Shown here in pieces: positions 1-9,189 of a stretch of DNA of 64,000 bases. The position numbers and the translations under genes were made by a program. This stretch comes from Sphaerochaeta associata. Its GTDB lineage: Bacteria; Spirochaetota; Spirochaetia; Sphaerochaetales; Sphaerochaetaceae. The stretch is taken from assembly GCF_022869165.1 (NCBI RefSeq), contig NZ_CP094929.1, positions 2,728,001 through 2,792,000 on the forward strand. Reading direction: 5' to 3'. The notes beneath the pieces were generated by a model that saw only the letters and a list, made by a program, of their open reading frames with translations, was not told the DNA's origin and did no database searches. Numbering within the stretch: the stretch's first letter is position 1; each line of letters begins with the position of its first letter.

Positions 1-1084
1 TACCACCGCGAATCAGCGCACTCTGAAGTTCCATGCCAAGCTGACGGCCTGCTTCATACAGGTTCTCCATGGCAAATGGTTTGGCAGCAGCAACCAAGGC
101 CATGTTGTAGTAGATGTGCTTGGCATCGACGCTCACCTTCCCGTTCGGATAGAGCGCCTCTGTGGCGACGGCAAGACTCTTCAGAGCCTCGATTCTGCGA
201 TTGAGGATGTCCAGATCGAAATCCCTGAGATAGATGGTAAGGTCCACTTCGGTGCTGGTTCCGCTGATGTTCTGGGCGCAATAGTAGCCGTAGCGACCGT
301 CGGTTGCCTCCGGACTCTCGGCCTGGGGAAGTGCATTGATGAAGAATGAGGCCATGGTCAATGCGTTGACAAGCCTTCCGCGTGCCATGCCCAAGTGATA
401 ACTGACACCGCTGAAATGAACCTTCACCGTCGCAGCATTGAAGCATTCGCTCTCGATCTCATAGCGTTTTCCACCGTCGATCGTGTAGCAGTAATCGCAG
501 CTGATCTTATCATAGGGGAAGGTATTCATGCCTGCTCCCGTCTCCTCGTCGCTGGTGAAAATAAACTCAACAACTCCGTGTTTGACCTCGGGATGGGCGA
601 CCAGGAAGGCAGCCGCACTCATGATTTCGGCGATGCCGGCTTTGTCATCACTGCCCAACAGGGTATTGCCGTCGGTGACGACAATCGTCTCCCCCACATA
701 CTTGGAAAGCTCGGGATTCTCCCCTGCGATGAGTGTAAATTGCTCATTGAGCACGATATCCTTGCCGTCGTACGCCTCGATGACTCTCGGTTTCACATTG
801 TTTCCCATTACATCATCGGCGGTGTCGACATGAGCCATGAAGGCTACGGTGGGTACCGTGTGCTCGATATTGGAAGGAAGTCTTGCAATGACCACCCCGT
901 TTGCATCGACCTGAATGTCGTTGATGCCGAGGGACTTCAGTTCGTCGACGAGCAGATTCAACAAATCCCACTGACCGTCGGTGGAGGGGTGTTTGACGGC
1001 CACAGCCTGGTCGTCGCTCATGGTATCAATGGCTGCATAGCGGAGAAACCGTGACAGGATTTCATTTCGAAGGGTATTGGACAT
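1..1084 (-). CDS. pepT: peptidase T (tripeptide aminopeptidase), C-terminus outside window
   Basis: Cytosolic zinc metallopeptidase of the M20 family that removes N-terminal residues from tripeptides. The start ATG (1084) has an AAGGAG box about 9 nt upstream. The product opens with RFLRYAAIDT and carries PSTDGQWDLLNLLVDEL, followed by the metal-ligand block AFMAHVDTADD, all typical of PepT. 361 codons lie in the window, ending at IRGGT just before the C-terminal catalytic histidine region, so only the last 50 or so residues are missing (the family is about 410 aa). It lies downstream of and codirectional with two exported-protein genes, 86 bp from the nearest. The reading frame is open across the whole stretch; the identification is secure from motifs. 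Confidence 0.9.
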   Translation of the reverse strand, partial: MSNTLRNEILSRFLRYAAIDTMSDDQAVAVKHPSTDGQWDLLNLLVDELKSLGINDIQVDANGVVIARLPSNIEHTVPTVAFMAHVDTADDVMGNNVKPRVIEAYDGKDIVLNEQFTLIAGENPELSKYVGETIVVTDGNTLLGSDDKAGIAEIMSAAAFLVAHPEVKHGVVEFIFTSDEETGAGMNTFPYDKISCDYCYTIDGGKRYEIESECFNAATVKVHFSGVSYHLGMARGRLVNALTMASFFINALPQAESPEATDGRYGYYCAQNISGTSTEVDLTIYLRDFDLDILNRRIEALKSLAVATEALYPNGKVSVDAKHIYYNMALVAAAKPFAMENLYEAGRQLGMELQSALIRGG

Positions 1085-1170
1085 GGCGAGGAGCTCCTTC
1101 CTGATGTATAAGATGCACATAGTATTTCACAAACCACAGGCAGGAGCAACCTCAGAATTGCAGAGCTTGT

Positions 1171-2010
1171 TCAGATACCGAAATTGTACTTGGCCAGCAT
1201 CGGCTTCACCATGTCCACCACGTTGTACAGTGCGAACACACAAATGATGATTCCCGTCACTACGGCACCCCGCTTGAGCGTGTTGCCGACTGCAATCACA
1301 CTCGCAGCCAGGGCATAGGAGAGTTCGGGCTCGGTGGTTACACTGGTCAGCCATTCACCGAAAGACTCATCTATGCTGCCGCCGAATTGATAGTACCTCC
1401 AGATGGACATGACAGTACTGGCCACCACCCCGGTGGCAACGGCGATGGCGGTTGCCGCTGAGACTTTCCCCCAGAACATCACCGATGGGATGCATGCATA
1501 GACGACTCCTGCGGTAAAGAGCACCAGCGTCCTGGTGACCAATTTCTGCATGTCCTTCCAGAAGGCTGCACGTTGACTGGGAGCAAGGCCCCGGCTGAGC
1601 ACCTCTGCCTTGTTCAGCATGAGCGTACGGGCGGACTCCAGCTTTTCATCCAACTCCTGCTGTTTCTGTTCATCCAACAAACCATGGGCGAATGCAACAA
1701 CTTCCTCGATATCTGCATCCGAGCCTACGGTGTAACAGAACTCCAGATATCGGCGGCCCTGCTCCTCGGCCAACGTATTGGCCACTATCTCAGCGGAGCT
1801 CACACCCTGCGACGACAGTCCGCGTTGGAGATCCTCCTCCAGATAGGGCCATACAACATCCTTTTGCTGCTCGATCATCTCTGTTACTGCAGGAAACAGC
1901 TGATCATCGCTGATCTTGGCCTTACTCTGTACCTCCCAGCCCATAGAACATCCGCTGAGAGGCAATACAAGCAGGATCACCACCACCCAATTGCCTACGA
2001 TGCGTACCAT
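1171..2010 (-). CDS. putative lipoprotein with internal membrane segments, unknown function
   Basis: 279 aa. Starts with a short signal peptide and a lipobox (LPLSGC, Cys21), so it should be lipidated at the periplasmic face. Residues ~35-150 are acidic and helical, with no cysteines. Two or three hydrophobic segments follow (about 155-205 and 245-270), which is unusual for a lipoprotein. A strong AAGGAGGAATTTC leader precedes the ATG. It is 31 bp downstream of the 2042-2590 gene and probably cotranscribed with it. I do not recognise the family. The hydrophobic C-terminal half could make it an inner-membrane protein with a signal-anchor instead of a true lipoprotein. Confidence 0.7.
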   Translation of the reverse strand: MVRIVGNWVVVILLVLPLSGCSMGWEVQSKAKISDDQLFPAVTEMIEQQKDVVWPYLEEDLQRGLSSQGVSSAEIVANTLAEEQGRRYLEFCYTVGSDADIEEVVAFAHGLLDEQKQQELDEKLESARTLMLNKAEVLSRGLAPSQRAAFWKDMQKLVTRTLVLFTAGVVYACIPSVMFWGKVSAATAIAVATGVVASTVMSIWRYYQFGGSIDESFGEWLTSVTTEPELSYALAASVIAVGNTLKRGAVVTGIIICVFALYNVVDMVKPMLAKYNFGI

Positions 2011-2041
2011 GAAATTCCTCCTTCCTGTTCATGCTGAATCT

Positions 2042-2590
2042 TCACTGCCCTGAGTCCTTGGATGAGGGAACAGGAAACGTCCACCCGACAAGCAGAGCGA
2101 AGCGAACCATGGGAAACCGTGTAAAAAGGGACTGCAACTCTTCATACTCCTCGGTCAAAACCCGATTGGGATCCTTGATGACCACACTTGGCTTGACAAT
2201 GAGGGACGGAGGAATCTGAAACTGCCACCCGATCGCCATCTCATTGAGAAACAGGACCTGAGGCTCCTCTTCGTAGGGATGGTTGGCAAGCAGGGCCACC
2301 TGCATGAGCGAGAGTGAGAGAAATGCATCCCAGGAAAGTGGATGGTACTGAAGGAACAGGCCTGTCTCCCAGCTTTGAACGCCGCCACGGTAACGTTCAG
2401 CCGTCAAGGTGAGGGGCATGCTGAGGCTGAACTCAGGGGTAACCTCAAGTGATGCCTCCAGGCGGATGATTGCGGTATCAAAGGCAAGGCTGTCCAGCGA
2501 ACAGAGATCGATGGCGACCGCAATGCCTTCATGCCCGGCGCCAAGATTGAAAGGAAGCAGGAGAAATAGGAGCATGAAGCGAATCCGCAT
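2042..2590 (-). CDS. exported protein of unknown function
   Basis: About 182 aa from the ATG at 2590, chosen because GGAGGG lies just upstream and a signal peptide (MRIRFMLLFLLLPFNLGAG) begins there; the frame stays open further upstream, but without a ribosome site and overlapping the divergent promoter region. The mature part is rich in alternating hydrophobic residues and aromatic pairs, as in small outer-membrane or periplasmic beta proteins. It heads the minus-strand unit running into the 1171-2010 lipoprotein gene and then pepT. No family recognised. Confidence 0.65.
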   Translation of the reverse strand: MRIRFMLLFLLLPFNLGAGHEGIAVAIDLCSLDSLAFDTAIIRLEASLEVTPEFSLSMPLTLTAERYRGGVQSWETGLFLQYHPLSWDAFLSLSLMQVALLANHPYEEEPQVLFLNEMAIGWQFQIPPSLIVKPSVVIKDPNRVLTEEYEELQSLFTRFPMVRFALLVGWTFPVPSSKDSGQ

Positions 2591-2786
2591 ACTAAACCCT
2601 CCGTATGCAGACCCTACCATGCGCAGGCAATTGCTGATATTCTCCCCGCGGAGTACCCCCAGGAGGGAACAAATCCATAATTCTTCACTGAAAAAGAGGA
2701 ATTGGAAAGATTGTCGGCGATAACTCGTGCTAGACTTGTACAACAGGAGCCTCTTCTGGTGTTATAGTAGTAGCAAGGAGTTTGTT

Positions 2787-3860
2787 GTGAATAAGACTTG
2801 GTCAGTAGTGTTGATTATCCTCGCCTGTCTCACAGTCCTATCCGGTACCTACTGGTATTTTGCGATGAGGCCTGAGACACAGACCGTCGAGCAAGGAGAA
2901 CCGGTACAGACGCAGCACTTGGAATCTTCGGTGCAGTCTCAAGCGGCGCCCACGCTTGAGGATACGGCAGAGCCTGCACTCCCGGTTGAACCAATGCAAG
3001 AGGTGCAGGAAGTCCAACCTGTTGAAGCGGTACAACAGCAGACCATTGTCGAGGTTCCCATCCAGATGCCGGTCATGGACGACACGGCTCCTCTTCCCCC
3101 GCCCATCGACCCGTTGATTCAGTCGGGACTTTTAAAACTTCCCACCTCCAGCGCTCCTAGCGTACCCATTCCGTTCGCAGTTCCCCAGCCCCTTGTAAGG
3201 GCTTCTACAACGACGGAGACACCTAAGGAAGAGCCGGTTGCACCAGACACTGATGATGAGATTGTTCTTGATGAGGAGCCTATCGCTGTAAAACCCGAAG
3301 TGATGGCCCTTGAGGCTGAAGAACCCGTTGCACCGATTGCCGGCGAGAGCGAGAAAGTAGTTCTCACCCCCATAGCTCCCCAGACTCCGCAAATACCCAC
3401 CAACCGTGTGCAGATCGACCCTGAGCCTCTGAGCTGGACGATTGGAGCAGCGATTTCCTTTGCGAATTTCGACCTGCCCTCCCTGAACAACAATGGGTTC
3501 TCATTCCAAGTGGATGTATTGAAACACACCGATACGCTCTTCAGTTTCGGCGGCGCTCTTGAGTACGGGCAGGTCGACGGAAATTCTTATCTCAGCACGT
3601 TGGCAAAGGGACAGTGGACATTCCGAGAGGATAAGGCGTTCAATATTCCTGTATCGGTATCCCTTGGACCGACTTTCCTCTTCGAGACCAATACTGAGTT
3701 CGGTTTGACGGCGAAAGCGTCGGCCGGATTCTCCTATGAGATAGTCAAGGACCTTCGCTTCTTCTACCAGGCAGGCATTCAGGCCCGGTGGATGATCACC
3801 AAGAATGACTTAACCGTCTCCCTTGAGCCGATGCATATAGGTTTCAGCTACAGTTTCTAG
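2787..3860 (+). CDS. membrane-anchored protein: TM, Pro/Glu-rich linker, C-terminal beta domain
   Basis: 357 aa from GTG at 2787, chosen because AAGGAG lies 6 nt upstream; the upstream in-frame ATG has no ribosome site. Residues ~5-27 form a single membrane anchor (TWSVVLIILACLTVLSG). Residues ~30-215 are Pro-, Glu-, Gln- and Val-rich with repeated PV/EPV pairs, a TonB-like extended linker. Residues ~220-357 look like alternating beta strands and end in FSYSF with a terminal Phe, as in outer-membrane barrel proteins. The C-terminal domain resembles small OmpW/porin-like domains only in texture. It may tether inner and outer membranes; the function is unknown. Confidence 0.7.
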   Translation: MNKTWSVVLIILACLTVLSGTYWYFAMRPETQTVEQGEPVQTQHLESSVQSQAAPTLEDTAEPALPVEPMQEVQEVQPVEAVQQQTIVEVPIQMPVMDDTAPLPPPIDPLIQSGLLKLPTSSAPSVPIPFAVPQPLVRASTTTETPKEEPVAPDTDDEIVLDEEPIAVKPEVMALEAEEPVAPIAGESEKVVLTPIAPQTPQIPTNRVQIDPEPLSWTIGAAISFANFDLPSLNNNGFSFQVDVLKHTDTLFSFGGALEYGQVDGNSYLSTLAKGQWTFREDKAFNIPVSVSLGPTFLFETNTEFGLTAKASAGFSYEIVKDLRFFYQAGIQARWMITKNDLTVSLEPMHIGFSYSF

Positions 3861-4345
3861 CCTTGTTTCCAACCCAGGGCGATGGTAATAGCTTCCTTAT
3901 CGTTGGATACACGGCGGCCCACAAACCGGGCCTCTCTTTCATCTGCAATGAAGGTCACACCTTTTCGTACGGAGAGGACCTGCCCTACGGTAAACTGCTT
4001 GACTTGTGCAATATCCATGCTCCAGACCTCCTTGACGGTGCCGCCCTTGGCCTCTTTCTGAAACAGGACAAGTCGTGTGGCGGTGATTATCAGCCTCCCG
4101 CGGATGAGGTCCCCGTCGTCAACCGGAGGGATAAGGGCGCAAAAGCGTGAGTAGGAGAAAGGTTCGCTCGTCACCTTGCGTACCGCGTCCTCGGTGACAT
4201 AGTACGCTATGCGATAAAACAGCCACACCAGGACGAACAACAGGGGGAAGAGTGAATAGTAGACCACCCGTCCGATATAGAGGGGGTTGATGAATACCAA
4301 AACCAGCGTCAGGGCCAATAGGGCGATCTTTACCAATACTTGCAT
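3857..4345 (-). CDS. small membrane protein, PH-like cytoplasmic domain
   Basis: 162 aa from the ATG at 4345, the first methionine before a clear pair of hydrophobic segments (residues 1-22 and 26-48); the longer frame upstream overlaps the divergent lipoprotein leader and looks non-coding. The C-terminal ~110 residues are soluble, with beta-strand texture and RLIITATRLVLF and WSMDIAQVKQF motifs typical of bacterial PH/GRAM-like domains. Its stop overlaps the end of the convergent 2787-3860 gene by 4 bp. Function unknown. Confidence 0.6.
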   Translation of the reverse strand: MQVLVKIALLALTLVLVFINPLYIGRVVYYSLFPLLFVLVWLFYRIAYYVTEDAVRKVTSEPFSYSRFCALIPPVDDGDLIRGRLIITATRLVLFQKEAKGGTVKEVWSMDIAQVKQFTVGQVLSVRKGVTFIADEREARFVGRRVSNDKEAITIALGWKQG

Positions 4346-4429
4346 GCCTTGAATGTACCGGTTGAAGAGAAAAATGAAAAGATGTGAAGCGATTTCCCGT
4401 CCCTCCTTCCTTTGTGGATGGAGGAAAGA

Positions 4430-6466
4430 ATGAATAGAACATCCATTACTTCTCGTTGGTTTCTCATCCCCCTCATCGGCCTTATGTGCCTTATGGCGGG
4501 AGGATGCAAGGAAGAGAGTGCAACTCGGTCCACCTTGCAGTTGAGAATGGTAAGCAGTGAAGCGAACGACCGCTCCCTCCTGCCCAAAGACACTCCCCTG
4601 GAAGTGTCCCGCTACGCCGTAGAAGGAGAAGGTCCCCAGGGGACCACCTTCAGTGTCATGAGCACCACCCAAAACCTGGAAGTGGAAGGGCTCCTGATCG
4701 GAAATTGGACCATTACCGCCATCGGTCAAAACAGCGGTGGTGTCGACTTGGTAACAGGCCAGGCAACAGTCACCCTGTCCCCGGAGCCATCCCCGGTCAC
4801 CATTGAACTGGACAGCCTGGCGGGTAAAGGGTTGCTGAACATCGTCCTGAGGTGGAATGCCGCCCATGTCAGCGACCCATCGCTGCAGGTGAGCCTAACC
4901 GATGAAGCGAACAACACGCAGATCCTCACCCCCACGACGAACAACATGGCAGAGGGCTCGGTGACCTACTCTGGACACTACAATGCCGGATCCTACCTTC
5001 TGAATGCCCAGCTCTTCAGCGGCAGCGCCCCTGTCGCAGGGTGCGCAGAGGTCGTGAGAATCGTAGGCAACAGAACCACAGAGGGGGTGATCGAGCTCAA
5101 GCTGGACAAGTATGCCAACGTACCCTCCGGTTTCACCCTGATCAACCACCTGGGCGTGCCGGTGCAGTGCACGATCACCGGAATCAGCGAGAATGTGGAG
5201 GCTCTTAAGCCGTTGACAGCCTCCATTTCAACCGTCGAAACAGGAGAGATCGCCGTCGATTGGTATCTCGACGGAGTCCTGGTGGGGTCCGCCCATGAAT
5301 GCACCTTCACCCCTGCCAGCGGTACACACCGTTTGGATGTCATCGCAAAGGGGGCCTTGCAGGCTAGTTCCGGTTCGGCCAGCATCTCTTTCACCGCCAC
5401 TGTAAACGGGGAGACCGGAGTCCCGATCCTCGTCAGCACGGTAATGGACAATACCGGCGGTATGCATATTGGAATCGATGCCCATGCAGCATTCCTATCC
5501 GATGGAAAGATTTTGCTGGCCAGCAACCAGGCACAGACCATTCAGGTCTGCAGGATTGTCCGTGATTCACTGGAAGTCGTACACACTTACACGGCTGCCG
5601 ACGGTTTCATTACCAGCGGTATAACCGATGTGCTGGTCGACCATACTTCAAATAGGGTAATCATCGCCGACTCTACGACACCGGGGCTCACCTTCTATGA
5701 GTACAACATTGCAACCTCGTCGCTGAACAAGCTCTTTACCCGCAACAACTCCTATGGCTATGTCATTCCAGGAGATCTGAGATTCCCCTATCTCACCGAC
5801 CTCACCTTGCTTCGCAGCTCGGGAATTCTCTATGGCTTGCATCCAGTCGAGGCGCATGTCGTCGAGACGAAATTCTATGTCAACTCCCAGGAAAACCTCT
5901 ATACGGATTACTATTACATGAAATATCCCGCTTACAACCATCCGTATGCCGGTATGGCCATCAGTGACTCTGCAACCTCATCGGCGCTCACCCAGAAGGA
6001 AGGTTCACTGCTGAGAATCTTCCGCAAGGGTTCATTCTCCGTACCGTTCACCAATCCAGTTGAATTCACCTCGGCAAATACTCCCTACCTCAGCAACGTG
6101 GAAAAAGTAGCATTCTTGAACGACAACAATCTGATGTATGCAACGGACAATGATGTCGGAAGATTCACGTATGCCAATTCGACCTGGGAACAGATGGAGG
6201 TTTATACTTCGAATTTGGATGGGATAGGGAGCATGGAAGGCATTGTACAACTGCTGACCGATGCACTGTCCAACAGGCTCTATGTACTTACCCCGGATTC
6301 CTTGCTGACATTCAACTGTCCTTCTCCGAGTTACGCTCTTTCACATGTGAACACCACAGTCCTGCCTTCCTATCAAGCATCGAGAATGGATGTCTCGAAG
6401 AATCGGGACATGCTTCTGCTCACCTCGGAAAGCAATGCTTCATTGCTGCTCTTTAGAATTCCTTGA
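4430..6466 (+). CDS. large lipoprotein of unknown function
   Basis: 678 aa from ATG 4430, preceded by GGAGGAAAG. Signal peptide with lipobox LMAGGC (Cys26). Residues ~30-330 read as consecutive immunoglobulin-like beta domains (strands such as GNWTITAIGQNSGGVDL and GSYLLNAQLFSG). Residues ~340-678 have repeating hydrophobic/aromatic strands with VLVDHTSNRVIIAD-type turns, consistent with a beta-propeller. This resembles surface lipoproteins of spirochaetes; no catalytic motif was seen. It is monocistronic, with a GC-rich hairpin just after the stop. Confidence 0.75.
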   Translation: MNRTSITSRWFLIPLIGLMCLMAGGCKEESATRSTLQLRMVSSEANDRSLLPKDTPLEVSRYAVEGEGPQGTTFSVMSTTQNLEVEGLLIGNWTITAIGQNSGGVDLVTGQATVTLSPEPSPVTIELDSLAGKGLLNIVLRWNAAHVSDPSLQVSLTDEANNTQILTPTTNNMAEGSVTYSGHYNAGSYLLNAQLFSGSAPVAGCAEVVRIVGNRTTEGVIELKLDKYANVPSGFTLINHLGVPVQCTITGISENVEALKPLTASISTVETGEIAVDWYLDGVLVGSAHECTFTPASGTHRLDVIAKGALQASSGSASISFTATVNGETGVPILVSTVMDNTGGMHIGIDAHAAFLSDGKILLASNQAQTIQVCRIVRDSLEVVHTYTAADGFITSGITDVLVDHTSNRVIIADSTTPGLTFYEYNIATSSLNKLFTRNNSYGYVIPGDLRFPYLTDLTLLRSSGILYGLHPVEAHVVETKFYVNSQENLYTDYYYMKYPAYNHPYAGMAISDSATSSALTQKEGSLLRIFRKGSFSVPFTNPVEFTSANTPYLSNVEKVAFLNDNNLMYATDNDVGRFTYANSTWEQMEVYTSNLDGIGSMEGIVQLLTDALSNRLYVLTPDSLLTFNCPSPSYALSHVNTTVLPSYQASRMDVSKNRDMLLLTSESNASLLLFRIP

Positions 6467-6478
6467 TCCATCGAGCCG

Positions 6479-6500
6479 GCGGGGGCTGCAACGTCCCCGC
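6479..6500. terminator. GC-rich hairpin between convergent genes
   Basis: GCGGGG (6479-6484) pairs with CCCCGC (6495-6500) around a 10-nt loop, in the 40 bp between the converging lipoprotein gene and the 6507-7220 gene. Likely a bidirectional terminator, although no long T tract follows on either strand. Confidence 0.5.
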
Positions 6501-6506
6501 GTGGCT

Positions 6507-7220
6507 CTATCTGTGCAATGTCCGATAAAGCACATAGACGGTACCTGGCAGAAGCACTGCAACAAGACGGTACATACCGGTTTGCGAGAGCGAAAGCGAT
6601 CCGGTCCACACCCCGAAAACAATAATCACATCGAGGGCAACAAAGAGGAGGGCCAGAAGCTTCGCCCATTTTGTGCGATAGAACCCTCTACGTTGTTGGA
6701 TGGGCTGCTTCGAAGGTTGGAAGGAGCGTTCGCTTGGAGGTTCCTGATCCAAGGCCCCACCCGATGGGATGCTTTGGACAAAGCTGTGCACAAACCGGTC
6801 GAAGGCTGCATCCTCCATGGATGTCCCGGCAATTTTCCATTGAAAGGAAGGCTCCTTCCCTTTGATGAGCAAATATGGATAGGCCTGCCAGCTCCGGTTG
6901 CGGTCGTGATCCACCGTATACGACTCGATACGGCTCCAATCGATATGAGTCAGACGCCTCAATTGCTTTGATTTCAAGACCCTCGGTTCTATGAAGCGGG
7001 TAAGTCCATCGGCATCAACACGGTAGTGAATTTCAGCCGAGCAGACATGCAACACCGCTGTGATGGTCCCCACAAGCAGCAGAACATTCACCCAAACAGG
7101 AAGACCAAGCAGCATAGAGGCAAGCATCACCACAAAGCCAAGTTGGGTGCTGATCAGCAATTCAAGCAATACTCCTCCCGAAATCAGACCCTTGCGCCGG
7201 TACTCTACAGCTTGCTGCAT
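6507..7220 (-). CDS. membrane protein with PH-like domain, unknown function
   Basis: 237 aa. Two hydrophobic segments near the N terminus (about 14-40 and 42-62), a soluble central region with strands such as EIHYRVDADGLTRF and LLIKGKEPSFQWKIAGTS, and two further membrane segments near the C terminus (about 185-230). The layout resembles the small PH-domain membrane protein at 3857-4345, and both may be YdbT/PH-type proteins, although the two sequences are not obviously paralogous. Function cannot be assigned. Confidence 0.6.
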   Translation of the reverse strand: MQQAVEYRRKGLISGGVLLELLISTQLGFVVMLASMLLGLPVWVNVLLLVGTITAVLHVCSAEIHYRVDADGLTRFIEPRVLKSKQLRRLTHIDWSRIESYTVDHDRNRSWQAYPYLLIKGKEPSFQWKIAGTSMEDAAFDRFVHSFVQSIPSGGALDQEPPSERSFQPSKQPIQQRRGFYRTKWAKLLALLFVALDVIIVFGVWTGSLSLSQTGMYRLVAVLLPGTVYVLYRTLHR

Positions 7221-7317
7221 CCCTTCACCTCATCTCGCCTGTTGATTCATGCTATCATGGTTTTGTTTCATCACCTAGATTGGGGGCATGCGCACAGAGA
7301 GTTCTCAATCGTTTTTC

Positions 7318-7372
7318 TCTCTTCAATGATCAAGACCCGAACATCACTGTCCGGGTCTTGTCATTGAAGAGA
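7318..7372. terminator. long bidirectional terminator-like hairpin
   Basis: Near-perfect inverted repeat: TCTCTTCAATGA then CAAGACCCG on the left, pairing with CGGGTCTTG then TCATTGAAGAGA on the right, one bulged base, 12-nt loop. It is flanked by T-rich sequence on the left and A-rich sequence on the right, so it can act on both strands. It sits between the 3' end of the hydrogenase operon and the start of the 6507-7220 gene. Confidence 0.75.
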
Positions 7373-7375
7373 AAG

Positions 7376-7398
7376 GCCCGGCCTGTCGGGGGCCGGGC
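7376..7398 (-). terminator. terminator of the hydrogenase operon
   Basis: GCCCGGCC (7376-7383) pairs with GGCCGGGC (7391-7398) around a 7-nt loop, 21 bp after the hydA stop codon. On the minus strand it is followed by CTTTCTCTT. It stacks directly against the hairpin at 7318-7372, giving a tandem terminator. Confidence 0.7.
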
Positions 7399-7419
7399 AC
7401 ATTGGATACTGGCCAGCTA

Positions 7420-9168
7420 TCAGGCCTTGTAAACAGGAATCTCCTGATAGGTGGTATGTAAGAGGTGATGGGCCTTGTGGCTCATCGGCTTCTCAAGGAA
7501 GGTTTCATACAGCTTCTGGATCGACTCATTGTGGTGAGAGCATCTCACTGCACTGTTCTTGTCGTCGGCATAGAGGCCTTTAGAGCGTTCCTTGCGAAGA
7601 ATGTCAGTTGCACCGTAGGGCTGTCCGCCGCCGGCGATACAACCGCCGCGGCAGGCCATTACCTCGATGAACTCGTAGGGAGCCTGCTTGCCCTCAGCCT
7701 TGGCGGCGCGGATCTCATCCATCACTTCCTTGACATGGGACAGGCCATGAACGACAGCAACACGAACAGGTGTTCCATCAAAGTCGACGGTTCCCTTCTT
7801 GATCTCAGCGAGACCACGGACAACATCGACTTCAACATTCTGCAGTTCCTTTCCGGTAACAACATGGTAGGCGGTACGAACCGCAGCTTCCATGACACCG
7901 CCGGTGGCGCCGAAAATGGTACCTGCACCGCTGTACTCGCCGATCGGGCTGTCAGCCTCTTCCTCGGCCAGAGAGACAAAATCGATTCCCTGGCTCTTGA
8001 TCAAGCGGGCGAATTCACGGGTGGTCAGCACCAGATCCACATCCTTGTAACCGCTGGCATACATGTTCTCATCACGTTCGGACTCATACTTCTTGGCGGT
8101 ACAGGGCATGATGGCTACGGTGTACATCTTGGCCGGATCGATTTCCATCTTCTCGGCATAGAAGGTCTTCTCGATGGCTCCCACCATCTGCATCGGGCTC
8201 TTGGCACTGGATACATGGTCGAGCAGGTCGGGATAGTACTTCTGTACATAGTCAACCCAGGCAGGACAGCAGCTGGTCAGCTGAGGAAGGGCACCGCCCT
8301 TGGTCAGACGGGTCACCAGCTCGGTTCCCTCTTCCATGATGGTGAGGTCGGCACCGAAGTTGGTGTCATGCACAGCCTTGACTCCAAGCCTGCGAAGCGC
8401 GGCATAGATCTTCTTGGTGGTTACGGTTCCTGCAGGAAGGCCGAAGGATTCGGACAGGCCTACACGAATCGAGGGAGCGATCTGTACGACAACCTGCTTC
8501 TCGGGATCGGCGGCCGCAGAGAGGAAGGTTGCAATCTCATCCTTCTCATAGATGGCTCCAACTGGGCAGTGAGCGGCACACTGGCCGCAGCGTACACAGG
8601 GGCTGTCTTCGAGCTTGAGCATGGCGGCGGGAGCCATACAGGTCTCATCCCCCCGTCCGATGAACTCAAGGGCGAAGACACCCTGCAAGTCCTGACAGAC
8701 CTGTACACAGCGTCCGCACTTGATGCACTTCTCAGGCTCCAGGACGATGGAAGCCGATGAGGTGTCCTTATCGCGATCGCTGAGACGGACTTCAAAGGGC
8801 TGCTCGCGGATACCGAACTCTGCAGCAAGGTCCTGCAGCTCACACTCACCATTGCGGATGCAGGTGAGGCAGCTGGAGGGGTGGGTTGAGAGAATCAGCT
8901 CCAGGATGGTCTTGCGGGCTTCGAACAACTCGTGGTCGTGGGTGATGACACTCAGACCTTCGTTGACAGGAGCTGCACAAGCACGAATGATTTTTGCGCT
9001 GCCTTCCTGCTTCACGATGCACAGACCGCAGGAGCCGAAGGGCTTGAGGTCCTCGTGGTAGCAGAGGGTCGGGATCTTGACCCCGGCCTGCTTGGCCGCA
9101 TTCAAAACACTGGTCCCCTCTTCAACTTCAACGGGGATGCCATTTATCTTCACATGTACGATACTCAA
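7420..9168 (-). CDS. hydA: [FeFe]-hydrogenase catalytic subunit HydA
   Basis: 582 aa, H-cluster subunit of a multimeric NAD(H)/ferredoxin-linked hydrogenase. It starts at TTG (9168), with GGAGG 6 nt upstream and no competing ATG. Domains: N-terminal [2Fe-2S] (C36, C47, C50, about C63); His-Cys [4Fe-4S] segment at ~95-115 (HPSSCLTC); two ferredoxin-type [4Fe-4S] motifs (CIKCGRCVQVC and CVRCGQCAAHC); then the H-cluster motifs TSCCPAW, MPCTAKK and ACRGGCIAGGGQP; and a C-terminal small-subunit-like region. Last gene of a five-gene operon. The companion NuoE/NuoF-like subunits point to the electron-bifurcating or NADH-dependent type, working in hydrogen production during fermentation. No maturase genes (hydE/F/G type) lie in the window. 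Confidence 0.95.
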   Translation of the reverse strand: MSIVHVKINGIPVEVEEGTSVLNAAKQAGVKIPTLCYHEDLKPFGSCGLCIVKQEGSAKIIRACAAPVNEGLSVITHDHELFEARKTILELILSTHPSSCLTCIRNGECELQDLAAEFGIREQPFEVRLSDRDKDTSSASIVLEPEKCIKCGRCVQVCQDLQGVFALEFIGRGDETCMAPAAMLKLEDSPCVRCGQCAAHCPVGAIYEKDEIATFLSAAADPEKQVVVQIAPSIRVGLSESFGLPAGTVTTKKIYAALRRLGVKAVHDTNFGADLTIMEEGTELVTRLTKGGALPQLTSCCPAWVDYVQKYYPDLLDHVSSAKSPMQMVGAIEKTFYAEKMEIDPAKMYTVAIMPCTAKKYESERDENMYASGYKDVDLVLTTREFARLIKSQGIDFVSLAEEEADSPIGEYSGAGTIFGATGGVMEAAVRTAYHVVTGKELQNVEVDVVRGLAEIKKGTVDFDGTPVRVAVVHGLSHVKEVMDEIRAAKAEGKQAPYEFIEVMACRGGCIAGGGQPYGATDILRKERSKGLYADDKNSAVRCSHHNESIQKLYETFLEKPMSHKAHHLLHTTYQEIPVYKA

Positions 9169-9189
9169 TTGTTTCCTCCTCTCCTGATC

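Noticed and set aside
7465-8760. 431-codon open frame antisense to hydA
   Set aside because: Mirror frame of a high-GC conserved gene; no ribosome site and composition is that of the reverse complement of hydA.
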